DNA from: UBA10646 sp046296295
GTDB taxonomy: Bacteria > Bacteroidota > Bacteroidia > Chitinophagales > Chitinophagaceae
Assembly: GCA_046296295.1 (NCBI GenBank)
Contig: JBKBLG010000003.1
Span: 1 to 64,000 of the forward strand
DNA: 64,000 nucleotides
Direction: 5' to 3'
Shown one piece after another: positions 47,599-55,985 of the stretch. The notes under the pieces are model-generated. The model saw nothing but the letters and a program-made list of their open reading frames with translations, did not search any database and was not told the origin of the DNA. The position numbers and the translations under genes are program-made. Position 1 is the first letter of the stretch, and each line of letters starts with the position of its first letter.

Positions 47599-48402
47599 AT
47601 GTTATTTAAGAAAATATCAGCTTGGGGAACTATAGCTTTGGCAGGAGCAATTGCATTCGCTGCATGTGAACGCACCTATGAGCCTGTACAATCAAATAAT
47701 GTACAACTTGGCGATAGAGCTTTCTTGAAAATTATTAATAATACGATCAATAGTTCAAGAAACTTCGTGTCAGTGGATGGGGCACGGCTCAACGGTAGTG
47801 CTCTCATGTACAGCAATACAAGCACTTTCTCCGCTAGTTTATTCCCACAACAAAACTCGGGTGCTTATGCTGCCGTTCGCTCCGGCACGGTGCGTCTTAT
47901 TATGGCCGATACACTCGCTACAAGCACACAGCCAGCCTACAACCAGTCAGTAACTTTAAATCCAAATAATTACTACACCCTTTTCAGTTATGATACTGTA
48001 AATGCAGCTAAATATTTATTAGTACAAGACTTCTTCCCTTCTTTTTTGCCAATAGATACAACATCGGGTATTCGCTTTGCGAATTTTATGCACGCACCAG
48101 CCTCAGCTAATGCACCTAGGGTTGATTTTGTATCAGCAAGAATGGGAATGTTGGCATCGAACGTTCCATTAACAGGTGTTACACCTTTCAACGGTCGCTT
48201 TATAGCCAACGTTACAGATACTTTATTTGTGCGCCCAACGGGTACTAGTACCAACTTGTATAACTTCACCATTAACACGCTACCACGCAGAAGTTATACC
48301 ATAGTTTGGAGAGGTCGCTTCACTAACACTACAGCCTACAATGCCTCTACAAATGGTTGGGGTCGTCACTTTCAAATTGTAACACACGATGTTACACGTT
48401 AA
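47599..48402 (+). CDS. DUF4397-type lipoprotein
   Basis: The 267-residue protein has a lipoprotein signal (AIAFAAC, about Cys23) and a beta-rich body like DUF4397 proteins, which often accompany SusCD genes: FLKIINNTINSSRNFVSVDG (about 43-62) and GIRFANFMHAPASANAPRVDFV (about 156-177) are two repeats of the domain. It is likely an auxiliary surface glycan-binding protein of the SusCD set (inference). It follows SusD by 29 bases and ends in a terminator. Confidence 0.8.
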   Translation: MLFKKISAWGTIALAGAIAFAACERTYEPVQSNNVQLGDRAFLKIINNTINSSRNFVSVDGARLNGSALMYSNTSTFSASLFPQQNSGAYAAVRSGTVRLIMADTLATSTQPAYNQSVTLNPNNYYTLFSYDTVNAAKYLLVQDFFPSFLPIDTTSGIRFANFMHAPASANAPRVDFVSARMGMLASNVPLTGVTPFNGRFIANVTDTLFVRPTGTSTNLYNFTINTLPRRSYTIVWRGRFTNTTAYNASTNGWGRHFQIVTHDVTR

Positions 48403-48428
48403 TCATTTACGCAAGTAACATAAACAAT

Positions 48429-48462
48429 AAAAAAAGCTACAATATATATTGTAGCTTTTTTT
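48429..48462. terminator. terminator after the SusCD operon
   Basis: AAAAAGCTACAATA and TATTGTAGCTTTTT form a long stem with a very short loop and A/T tracts on both sides. It ends the plus-strand operon and the convergent porin-like gene. Dispersed-motif copies flank it (48404 and 48480). Confidence 0.85.
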
Positions 48463-48511
48463 ATACTATTTATTGTATACCTTACGGTAAATGAAGTACC
48501 CATTCAACCCA

Positions 48512-49108
48512 CTAAAGAATTCTAAAACCAACGCCTAATTGCCATTGTTGGTTACGCCATTTATCTTTTCCGTCTACATTGTTAATATTTGAAACACCAA
48601 AGTTATAACGACCATACAAGCGGAAAGCAGATATATTTAATTGAGCACCTGCCAACATACTGACATCGCCATTTTTAAATGCTTCACGACCATTCTGAAA
48701 CAAGTTCTGGTTATCATTCATAAGAATACTAAACTGCGGGCCAGCATGTAACGTTAACATCTTAGAAACATTCACACGCAGTAATAAGGGTATGCTCAAA
48801 TAATTCAGTTTAATACCCTCACCTTCTGGAGAAGCTATACCAAGATTATTGTAGATACTTGAAAACCCCGCTGCCACTTTGGTATTGGTTTGACTAAAAA
48901 GCACTTCGGGTTGTATACCAACATGCTTATTAAAATCGAGCTCAATGAATCCACCGAATTGATATCCTAGTTGGTACTCATTACTAAAGCTAACACCATC
49001 GAGTTTTGTTAAGTTCGCACCTGCTTTAGCACCAATTCTAAACCCTTGTGCTTGTGTTGCGGTTGCTCCAAAGAGCAACAAAGCAGCGGCAATAGCAATT
49101 TCTTTCAT
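48512..49108 (-). CDS. outer-membrane beta-barrel (porin-like) protein
   Basis: The 198-residue protein (ATG 49108) has a signal peptide ending ATQAQ (about 18) and then an OmpX/OmpA-like eight-stranded barrel (FRIGAKAGANLTKLDG, YLSIPLLLRVNVSKMLTLHAGPQFS, FRLYGRYNFGVSNI, WQLGVGFRIL), the common Bacteroidota porin-family form. It ends with an aromatic-Leu residue pattern suited to the Bam machinery. The function is unknown. A longer frame from 49132 is less likely. Confidence 0.85.
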   Translation of the reverse strand: MKEIAIAAALLLFGATATQAQGFRIGAKAGANLTKLDGVSFSNEYQLGYQFGGFIELDFNKHVGIQPEVLFSQTNTKVAAGFSSIYNNLGIASPEGEGIKLNYLSIPLLLRVNVSKMLTLHAGPQFSILMNDNQNLFQNGREAFKNGDVSMLAGAQLNISAFRLYGRYNFGVSNINNVDGKDKWRNQQWQLGVGFRIL

Positions 49109-49184
49109 AGTTGTTGATGATTTATAACGCAATCTTAGTTCAATTCTTGTGCCATAATTGCTAAGAGCCTATTAAAATTAATTA

Positions 49185-50321
49185 CTACCCTTCTTCAGCT
49201 TTGTTTTTAAGTGCCATTAACAAGGTATAGGCACCTTGTGTAACAATAGACTTGCCTTCAAAAACATTAGTATTTAGTATTTGAATAAATCCCTTTTCTT
49301 TAACGCCTGTTTTCACAGGTACCATTGTAAACTTGTTATTACTATTGGCAATAAAAACATAATCGGCTCCATCAAAATGTACAATAGCCGATTCTTGAAT
49401 TGCGGCAGTTGCAATAGCATCTACCTCAACATCGGCATTCATATACATACCAGGTATTAACTTTTTATCATAAGCTTCAAAATGACAATGTACATCAGCA
49501 GTTCTATTCGAGGAAATGTCTTTACTAATTAAAATAATTTCACACTCGTATTTTTTCTCCGGGTTGCTATTAGTATAAGCAATTACTTTCTGCCCTAGTG
49601 CAAGGTGAATCAAATCTTTTTCAAACACTTTTAAATTCAGGTGAATATCGTTCGGATTTACCAACTCAAACAATACATCTGAGGGCGTAATATACTTACC
49701 AACGTTAACATTCACTTTTGACACAAAACCATCAATAGGTGCGTATAACCGTACATTTTTAGTGATGGTATTTTCTGTAAGTGTAGTGGGATTGATGTGA
49801 ATCAACTTCAACTTTTCGGCTAAAGCTTGGCATTGAATGCTTGTGGTTAACATATCGGCTTTAGCTTGTTCTAATTGCTTATCGCTACTTGCTTTTGTTT
49901 CGTTCAGTTGTTGCTGTCGCTTATACTCTGCTTTGTACAATTCCAATTTTGCTTTTGCCGTAAGGTAATCTTGCTGCAATTGTATGTATTGTTGATCTTC
50001 TAATACAGCAATAACCTCACCTTTATTCACATGCATACCAGGCAGCAAATGTGTTGATTGTAAGTAACCACCTAGTGGCATACTTACCGATACTAAGTTC
50101 TGAGGTGGTACATCAATCTGCCCCGTTACTTTAATGACAGAAGATAGTTGTTGCATTGTAATGGAATGCATTTGTAAGTTAGCCTTTTGCACTTGTTCGG
50201 CAGTAAGTGTAAGTTCTTGTGTTGAATCTTCTTTAGCCGAAGGTGTATTTGTAGCTTCTTGTTTATTGCCACAAGCAAGTAATAATATACAGAAAATTAT
50301 ATATATATACAACGATTTCAT
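49185..50321 (-). CDS. RND efflux periplasmic adaptor (CusB/CzcB type)
   Basis: The 378-residue protein begins with a lipoprotein signal ending LLAC (about Cys17) and is a membrane-fusion protein linking an RND pump to an outer-membrane factor. It has the beta-barrel/lipoyl part (TGQIDVPPQNLVSVSMPLGGYL and RLYAPIDGFVSKVNVNVG), a coiled coil (about 120-175; QLQQDYLTAKAKLELYKAEY) and a C-terminal membrane-proximal domain. It follows the RND-TolC fusion gene by 17 bases and would complete the efflux system. Confidence 0.92.
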   Translation of the reverse strand: MKSLYIYIIFCILLLACGNKQEATNTPSAKEDSTQELTLTAEQVQKANLQMHSITMQQLSSVIKVTGQIDVPPQNLVSVSMPLGGYLQSTHLLPGMHVNKGEVIAVLEDQQYIQLQQDYLTAKAKLELYKAEYKRQQQLNETKASSDKQLEQAKADMLTTSIQCQALAEKLKLIHINPTTLTENTITKNVRLYAPIDGFVSKVNVNVGKYITPSDVLFELVNPNDIHLNLKVFEKDLIHLALGQKVIAYTNSNPEKKYECEIILISKDISSNRTADVHCHFEAYDKKLIPGMYMNADVEVDAIATAAIQESAIVHFDGADYVFIANSNNKFTMVPVKTGVKEKGFIQILNTNVFEGKSIVTQGAYTLLMALKNKAEEG

Positions 50322-50338
50322 ATTTTATTTTTATAGCA

Positions 50339-53300
50339 TTAATTATTAACGAGATACTGTATTTGAATTGTAGCATTGTTCAATGCTTCTAATTTATCAA
50401 TGTATTCTAGCTGGGTTTGAATTGCCTGATTCACCAGCAGCACCCATTCTAAATAATTGATATCGCCTTTTTGCAATTTTAAGTTTGCAGTTTCTATAAT
50501 TTGTTTGGCTTTAGGTAGCTGTATAGTGGTTGCAAGTTGTACTAACTGTAATTGTGTAGCCAATTTGTTAACAGCCCGTTGGTACTGTGTTTTTAAACTA
50601 GTCAATTGCTGTTCGTATCCTACAGCAGCAATAGCAATATTAGTTTGTGCAGCCTTAATTCTTGCTTTTTGTGATTTGGCAAAGATGGGGATGCCCACAC
50701 CTAGTTGTGCAGTATTGAATCGATTGCTGGTAGTGTATAATTTTTCATCGGCGCCAAAGCCTCTGAATGTTTGATTAACGTATCCCAGGTTAAACTCGGG
50801 TAATAATTTTGCTTTCTCCACCTTATAATTAGCATTAGCAATAGCTTGCTGTTGTTTCCACCACAACATTAGCGGATGCTGAGCTAATAATGTACTATCA
50901 ATGGCTGTTAAAGCGTTATACTGCGGTTCATTTACCGTAAGGTGTATATCGTTAGTTTCTTGCAACAACCATTTTAATTGCAAAATTGATTCTTGACGGA
51001 GGTTAGTCCATTGAACTATTTGTTGTTCAAGGCTACTACGTTGAAGTGCTGCATACGATGCTTCTAACACATTGGCTTCACCAGCTTTCAATCGTGCTTC
51101 GGCACGTTGCAATAGCTGTTGTTGTAGTGTATCTGCATAACGCAATAATTTAATACGTTCATCTATAACAACAGCCTGATAAAACCATGTAGTTACCCAA
51201 CGTTTCAATAAAAACTCACTATAAGCAACTTGCTGTTGGGCAAGCTTCCATTCTTGCATTAATAAAGTTCGTTGACGTTGATACGCAACCGGCAAACTAA
51301 AGCTTTGACTCACAGATAATTTGTTATCTACAAATGCACTATTAATTTGTCCGACCTCGGCTACCACATTCGTAGGTGGTAGGAACACCGCAGTTTGTTG
51401 CATTTGCGCTGCATATTTTACTTTTAATCGCTCTTGCTGCAAGTTCAAATTATGTTTCAATGCTGTATCAATAGCAGCCTGTAATGTATAAGACTTTACC
51501 GTTGTAGCTTGACTATGTACTTGCGTAAATGGAATGCAACCCATTAATAACAATAACGTAGCAGCTACTGCATGCTTTTTATGAGCACTATTACCACCCC
51601 CCTCAAACATGAGATACAGAATTGGTAAAACGAATAATGTAAGTAAGGTAGCAATTAACAACCCACCAATAACTACAGTAGCTAACGGACGTTGCACTTC
51701 TGCACCTGCACCATTGCTTAATGCCATAGGCAAGAAGCCCAACGATGCCACGAAGGCAGTCATTAAAACAGGTCTTAAACGCACTTTTGTACCCATTACA
51801 ACTACACGCTTTAAATCTTGTACACCACTAGCTTTTACACGATTAAACTCTGCCACTAATACAATACCGTTTAATACTGCAACACCAAACAATGCAATAA
51901 ATCCGATACCTGCACTAATACTAAATGGCATACCTCGTAAGGCTAAAAACAGAATACCCCCAATCGCTGAAAGCGGAATGGCAGAGTATATCAGTAATCC
52001 ATGCTTTACTGAACCAAAGGCAAAGAACAACAAGATAAATATTAATATGAGGGATACGGGTACTGCAATCATTAAACGTTGTTTAGCTTCGTTGAGGTTT
52101 TCAAAGGTGCCACCATAGGTAACATAATAGCCTGCCGGAAACTTAATTTGCTGTTCTACTTTTTGTTGTACTTCGTGTACAATACTTTGTACATCGCGGC
52201 CGCGTACGTTAAATCCAACCACTATTCTACGCTTCGCATCTTCGCGTTGTATTTGATTAGGCCCATTTTTAATACTTACATCTGCTAATTGATGTAATGG
52301 TATTTGTGTGCCATTGGGTAATGGTATCAGGAGATTTTTTATATCGTCTATATTTTGGCGTTGTTGTTCGCCCAATCTAACTACAACATCAAAACGCTTT
52401 TCACCTTCAAATACCAAGCCACCACTCTGACCGGCAAATGCAGTATTAACAATGCGATTAATATCGGCAATGTTAAGTTGATATTGTGCAATAGCAGCCC
52501 TATCGTATGTAATAACTACTTGAGGCATACCAGTTACAGGTTCTACATATACATCTTGCACGCCTTGTACTTTACTCACAATTGTACCAAGGCGAGCAGC
52601 ATTTACCGCAAGGGTATCTAGATCTTCTCCAAAAATTTTACACACTACATCTTGGCGTGCACCTGTCATTAACTCGTTAAATCGCATTTGAACAGGATAT
52701 TGAAAAGCAGTTGTAATACCGGGTACTACCGCTAATGCAGCACTCATTTTTTCGGCCAGCTCGTTGAAGGTTGTAGCTGAAGTCCACTGACTTTTATCTT
52801 TTAAAATTACCATCATATCACTGGCTTCCATGGGCATTGGGTCGGTAGGTACTTCGCCACTACCAATTTTGGTCACTACTTTGTCGACCTCAGGAAACTC
52901 AGCTTTTAAAATACCAGCGGCTTTTTGTGTAAAAGCAATTGTTGTGTTTAAATTACTACCTGTTAATACCCTGGTATCAACAGCAAAATCGCCTTCTTCT
53001 AAGGCAGGAATAAACTCGCCACCAAGCTGTGATAATATTACTATGGCTAAAGCAAATAAGCCAAGTACAAATGCGATAACTACTTTATGAAAATTTAAAA
53101 CACGTTCTAATTGATGTTGATACCAACGTTCTAATCGAAACATCATTTTATCACTCCAGTTCGGTTGATGGTTGATTTTTTTACTTAACACCAAGGCACT
53201 CATCATTGGTATATAAGTAAGCGATAAAATAAAAGCACCAATCAATGCAAAAGCCACGGTTTGTGCCATTGGTTTGAACATTTTACCTTCAATACCTTGT

Positions 53301-54706
53301 AAAGAAAAAATGGGTAGGTATACGATTAAAATAATAATCTGACCAAACACGGCACTATTCATCATTTTACTGGCAGAGGTATGCACTTGCTTATCCATTT
53401 CGGGCTGTGAAATTTTATTCACGTGCGAAAATGTTTTGCTGTGAGATAGTTGGTGCATTACTGCCTCAACAATAATAACAGCACCATCTACAATTAAACC
53501 AAAGTCTAATGCACCAAGACTCATCAGGTTACCACTTACACCAAACATATTCATCATAATAATGGCGAATAACATAGCAAGTGGAATAACCGATGCTACT
53601 AATAAACCAGCTCTTAAATTACCCAAAAACAATACCAGGATAAACACAACAATTAAGGCACCTTCTAACAAGTTTTTCTCAACAGTGCTTATGGCATTAT
53701 TCACCATTTTAGTTCTATCTAAAAATGGTTCTATCACCACTCCTTCAGGTAAGGTTTTTTGAATGGCAGCAATTCGTTCTTTAACGTTTTTTACTACCTC
53801 ACTACTGTTAGCACCTTTCAACATCATTACAACAGCACCAGCAACCTCCCCTTGATCGTTAAAACACATAGCACCATAACGTGTTGCATACCCAATATTA
53901 ATAGTAGCTACATCGCGTAAGAAAATAGGAGTTCCTCCTGTGGTATTTTTTACAGCAATGTTCTCTATATCGGCTTGTGTACCTATTAGGCCTTCGCTTC
54001 TAATAAATAGAACAGTTGGGCCTTTTTCAATATAAGCACCACCTGTATTTTGATTGTTCTTTTCTAATGCTGCGAATACATCGTCAATTGTTAAATGATA
54101 AGATTGTAGTTTATTAGCATTTACAGCTATTTCATACTGCTTTAGCTTACCGCCAAAACTGCTTACTTCGGCTACCCCCTTCACACCAAGTAATTGCCGG
54201 CGAACAATCCAATCTTGAATAGTTCTTAATTCGGTTTCGTTATACCGCTGTTCATATCCTTTTTTCGGTCGTACCACATATTGATATATTTCACCCAGCC
54301 CCGTAGTTATTGGCCCTAACTCAGGTGTACCAATACCCTTAGGAATAATTGCCTGTACCTTCTGCAAACGCTCAGCTACTTGTTGCCTAGCCCAATACAC
54401 ATCTACATCGTCTTCAAAAACAATGGTTACTAACGATAACCCAAAGCGTGAAAAACTGCGTACTTCCTTAATACCATTAATATTACTATTGGCTTGTTCA
54501 ATAGGAAACGTTACCAACCTTTCAATATCTGTTGCACCAAACGAAGGAGCAACGGTAATAACCTGAACCTGATTATTCGTAATATCAGGCACCGCATCTA
54601 TAGGAAGCTTAGATGTTTCATAAATGCCAAAAAAGAAAAGCCCTATCGTTAATAAACCTACAATCAGCTTATTACGAATCGAAAATTGAATAATATAATC
54701 TAACAT
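50339..54706 (-). CDS. CusA/CzcA-type heavy-metal RND pump fused to a TolC-like factor
   Basis: The 1455-residue protein has two parts. Residues 1 to about 1035 are an RND pump of the CusA/CzcA heavy-metal type, with twelve helices and FGLIVDGAVIIVEAVMHQ in helix 4, where acidic residues carry protons. After a short tail, a second hydrophobic segment (AVAATLLLLMGCIPF, about 1043-1057) resembles a signal sequence, followed by an outer-membrane-factor domain of about 390 residues (TLQAAIDTALKHNLNLQQERLK and two helical repeats). Unfused pumps have about 1040 residues. Such fusions occur in Bacteroidota; whether the chain is cut is not known. Metal specificity is not clear. Confidence 0.9.
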   Translation of the reverse strand: MLDYIIQFSIRNKLIVGLLTIGLFFFGIYETSKLPIDAVPDITNNQVQVITVAPSFGATDIERLVTFPIEQANSNINGIKEVRSFSRFGLSLVTIVFEDDVDVYWARQQVAERLQKVQAIIPKGIGTPELGPITTGLGEIYQYVVRPKKGYEQRYNETELRTIQDWIVRRQLLGVKGVAEVSSFGGKLKQYEIAVNANKLQSYHLTIDDVFAALEKNNQNTGGAYIEKGPTVLFIRSEGLIGTQADIENIAVKNTTGGTPIFLRDVATINIGYATRYGAMCFNDQGEVAGAVVMMLKGANSSEVVKNVKERIAAIQKTLPEGVVIEPFLDRTKMVNNAISTVEKNLLEGALIVVFILVLFLGNLRAGLLVASVIPLAMLFAIIMMNMFGVSGNLMSLGALDFGLIVDGAVIIVEAVMHQLSHSKTFSHVNKISQPEMDKQVHTSASKMMNSAVFGQIIILIVYLPIFSLQGIEGKMFKPMAQTVAFALIGAFILSLTYIPMMSALVLSKKINHQPNWSDKMMFRLERWYQHQLERVLNFHKVVIAFVLGLFALAIVILSQLGGEFIPALEEGDFAVDTRVLTGSNLNTTIAFTQKAAGILKAEFPEVDKVVTKIGSGEVPTDPMPMEASDMMVILKDKSQWTSATTFNELAEKMSAALAVVPGITTAFQYPVQMRFNELMTGARQDVVCKIFGEDLDTLAVNAARLGTIVSKVQGVQDVYVEPVTGMPQVVITYDRAAIAQYQLNIADINRIVNTAFAGQSGGLVFEGEKRFDVVVRLGEQQRQNIDDIKNLLIPLPNGTQIPLHQLADVSIKNGPNQIQREDAKRRIVVGFNVRGRDVQSIVHEVQQKVEQQIKFPAGYYVTYGGTFENLNEAKQRLMIAVPVSLILIFILLFFAFGSVKHGLLIYSAIPLSAIGGILFLALRGMPFSISAGIGFIALFGVAVLNGIVLVAEFNRVKASGVQDLKRVVVMGTKVRLRPVLMTAFVASLGFLPMALSNGAGAEVQRPLATVVIGGLLIATLLTLFVLPILYLMFEGGGNSAHKKHAVAATLLLLMGCIPFTQVHSQATTVKSYTLQAAIDTALKHNLNLQQERLKVKYAAQMQQTAVFLPPTNVVAEVGQINSAFVDNKLSVSQSFSLPVAYQRQRTLLMQEWKLAQQQVAYSEFLLKRWVTTWFYQAVVIDERIKLLRYADTLQQQLLQRAEARLKAGEANVLEASYAALQRSSLEQQIVQWTNLRQESILQLKWLLQETNDIHLTVNEPQYNALTAIDSTLLAQHPLMLWWKQQQAIANANYKVEKAKLLPEFNLGYVNQTFRGFGADEKLYTTSNRFNTAQLGVGIPIFAKSQKARIKAAQTNIAIAAVGYEQQLTSLKTQYQRAVNKLATQLQLVQLATTIQLPKAKQIIETANLKLQKGDINYLEWVLLVNQAIQTQLEYIDKLEALNNATIQIQYLVNN

Positions 54707-54834
54707 AATTTTTTTTTATCATGACACCTTACGGCAAATGTTACCACACCAAATAGCCCTATACATACACTTACTTGCAGTAGTATATACGCAAGGCTAC
54801 CCACCTTACGGTAAATGAATAACAGAGAAAAATA

Positions 54835-55224
54835 TTAAGCCATTCGCGGCGGCTGAAAAACAGAAAAGAAGGGATGACACACAGGAATAGTATCATCTAA
54901 CGGAGATAAGTATGCTTGTGCAATACCATCGGTATTCAGCATATCAATACCATGATGAGTACTGTTTGATGGCGGTAGTGGTATATGACACCAATCAACA
55001 TGTTGTACCTTAAAAGGCAACCCCATATCTTGTTGAAAATCGGCATCTTTTTGCTGCACTTCTAAATAATGCAACTTCAAGAATGCCATTAACGACATGG
55101 AAGGATTTTCATGTCGGTGTTCTTTAAAATGTTGCACTAATAAAGGCAACTTACAAAGTTCTCTCAACTCTGTACCACCGAACAAGTACAAACAAGTTAC
55201 TAATATGGTAATAAGCCTTTTCAA
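54835..55224 (-). CDS. hypothetical protein next to the metal-efflux genes
   Basis: The 129-residue protein has a hydrophobic N-terminus (MKRLITILVTCLYLFGG) that may be a signal or anchor. The rest is not recognised; it is rich in His (for example LVQHFKEHRHENP and NSTHHGIDM) with Cys in DWCHIPLP and VCHPFF, which could bind metal. It is upstream of the RND fusion gene on the same strand, with 128 bases between holding two dispersed motif copies, so a link to metal efflux is plausible but unproven. Confidence 0.6.
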   Translation of the reverse strand: MKRLITILVTCLYLFGGTELRELCKLPLLVQHFKEHRHENPSMSLMAFLKLHYLEVQQKDADFQQDMGLPFKVQHVDWCHIPLPPSNSTHHGIDMLNTDGIAQAYLSPLDDTIPVCHPFFSVFQPPRMA

Positions 55225-55292
55225 CGGGCTAAAGTTACATCAAAATTATCGAAAGGTTCGCATTTTTGCAAGCAAGCAAGTAACCTACCTAC

Positions 55293-55931
55293 ATGGCTAG
55301 TAACTATTATCAAATATTAGAGATACCAATACATGCAACCCTAGCCGAAATTAAGCAAGCTTACAGGCGACTTGCTAAAATGTATCACCCCGATGTTAAT
55401 CCGAACAACACCACGGCACAAGCACTTTTTATAGAAATTCAAAAAGCATACAGCATACTTAGCAATGAGCAATTAAGGCATCATTACAATATTAACCAAG
55501 GTATTTTTAGTAGCAAACAACAAAGCTTTGTATTTTCTATAAACAACTACTTACAACGCTGGCAACATTTGGCACAACAAGTAGCACAAGCCGATCCGCA
55601 TCGCTTAAACTTAGATGGTATTCTCTTACAAATGGAAAAATTGTTAACCAACTATGAGGTATTACAATTTCGTCAAACAGCCGATAGCAAAGCTTATCAA
55701 GCGTTGCATCTATACATTATCCAAACAATTACACCACTTGATAAGCAAAGTCTTCAGTACATCATACCGCAGCTATTGCCCTTGCAATTTACCGTAAGGC
55801 AAGAAAACGATTTTCATAATATGCTTATTAAAAGAAAAACAGAGCAATTTTGGGCAGTACTGCTGCCAGTGTTTATGCTTGTAATTGCAGTAGTACTGTG
55901 CATAATACTTGCCACAACATTAACAACATAG
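55293..55931 (+). CDS. J-domain (DnaJ-like) membrane protein
   Basis: The 212-residue protein has an N-terminal J domain (about 3-68) with the HPD motif at His32-Pro-Asp in MYHPDVNPNN, which stimulates Hsp70 ATPase. The middle is a helical region of unknown type and the C-terminus is one membrane helix (about 188-210). No zinc or client-binding domain of classical DnaJ is present, so it probably recruits DnaK to a membrane task. A dispersed motif copy (55787) lies in the gene and encodes FTVRQ. Confidence 0.88.
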   Translation: MASNYYQILEIPIHATLAEIKQAYRRLAKMYHPDVNPNNTTAQALFIEIQKAYSILSNEQLRHHYNINQGIFSSKQQSFVFSINNYLQRWQHLAQQVAQADPHRLNLDGILLQMEKLLTNYEVLQFRQTADSKAYQALHLYIIQTITPLDKQSLQYIIPQLLPLQFTVRQENDFHNMLIKRKTEQFWAVLLPVFMLVIAVVLCIILATTLTT

Positions 55932-55985
55932 GCCATGCTATTGCATCGCCTATGTGAAGTATGAATAGTATACTTACGTAAATGT

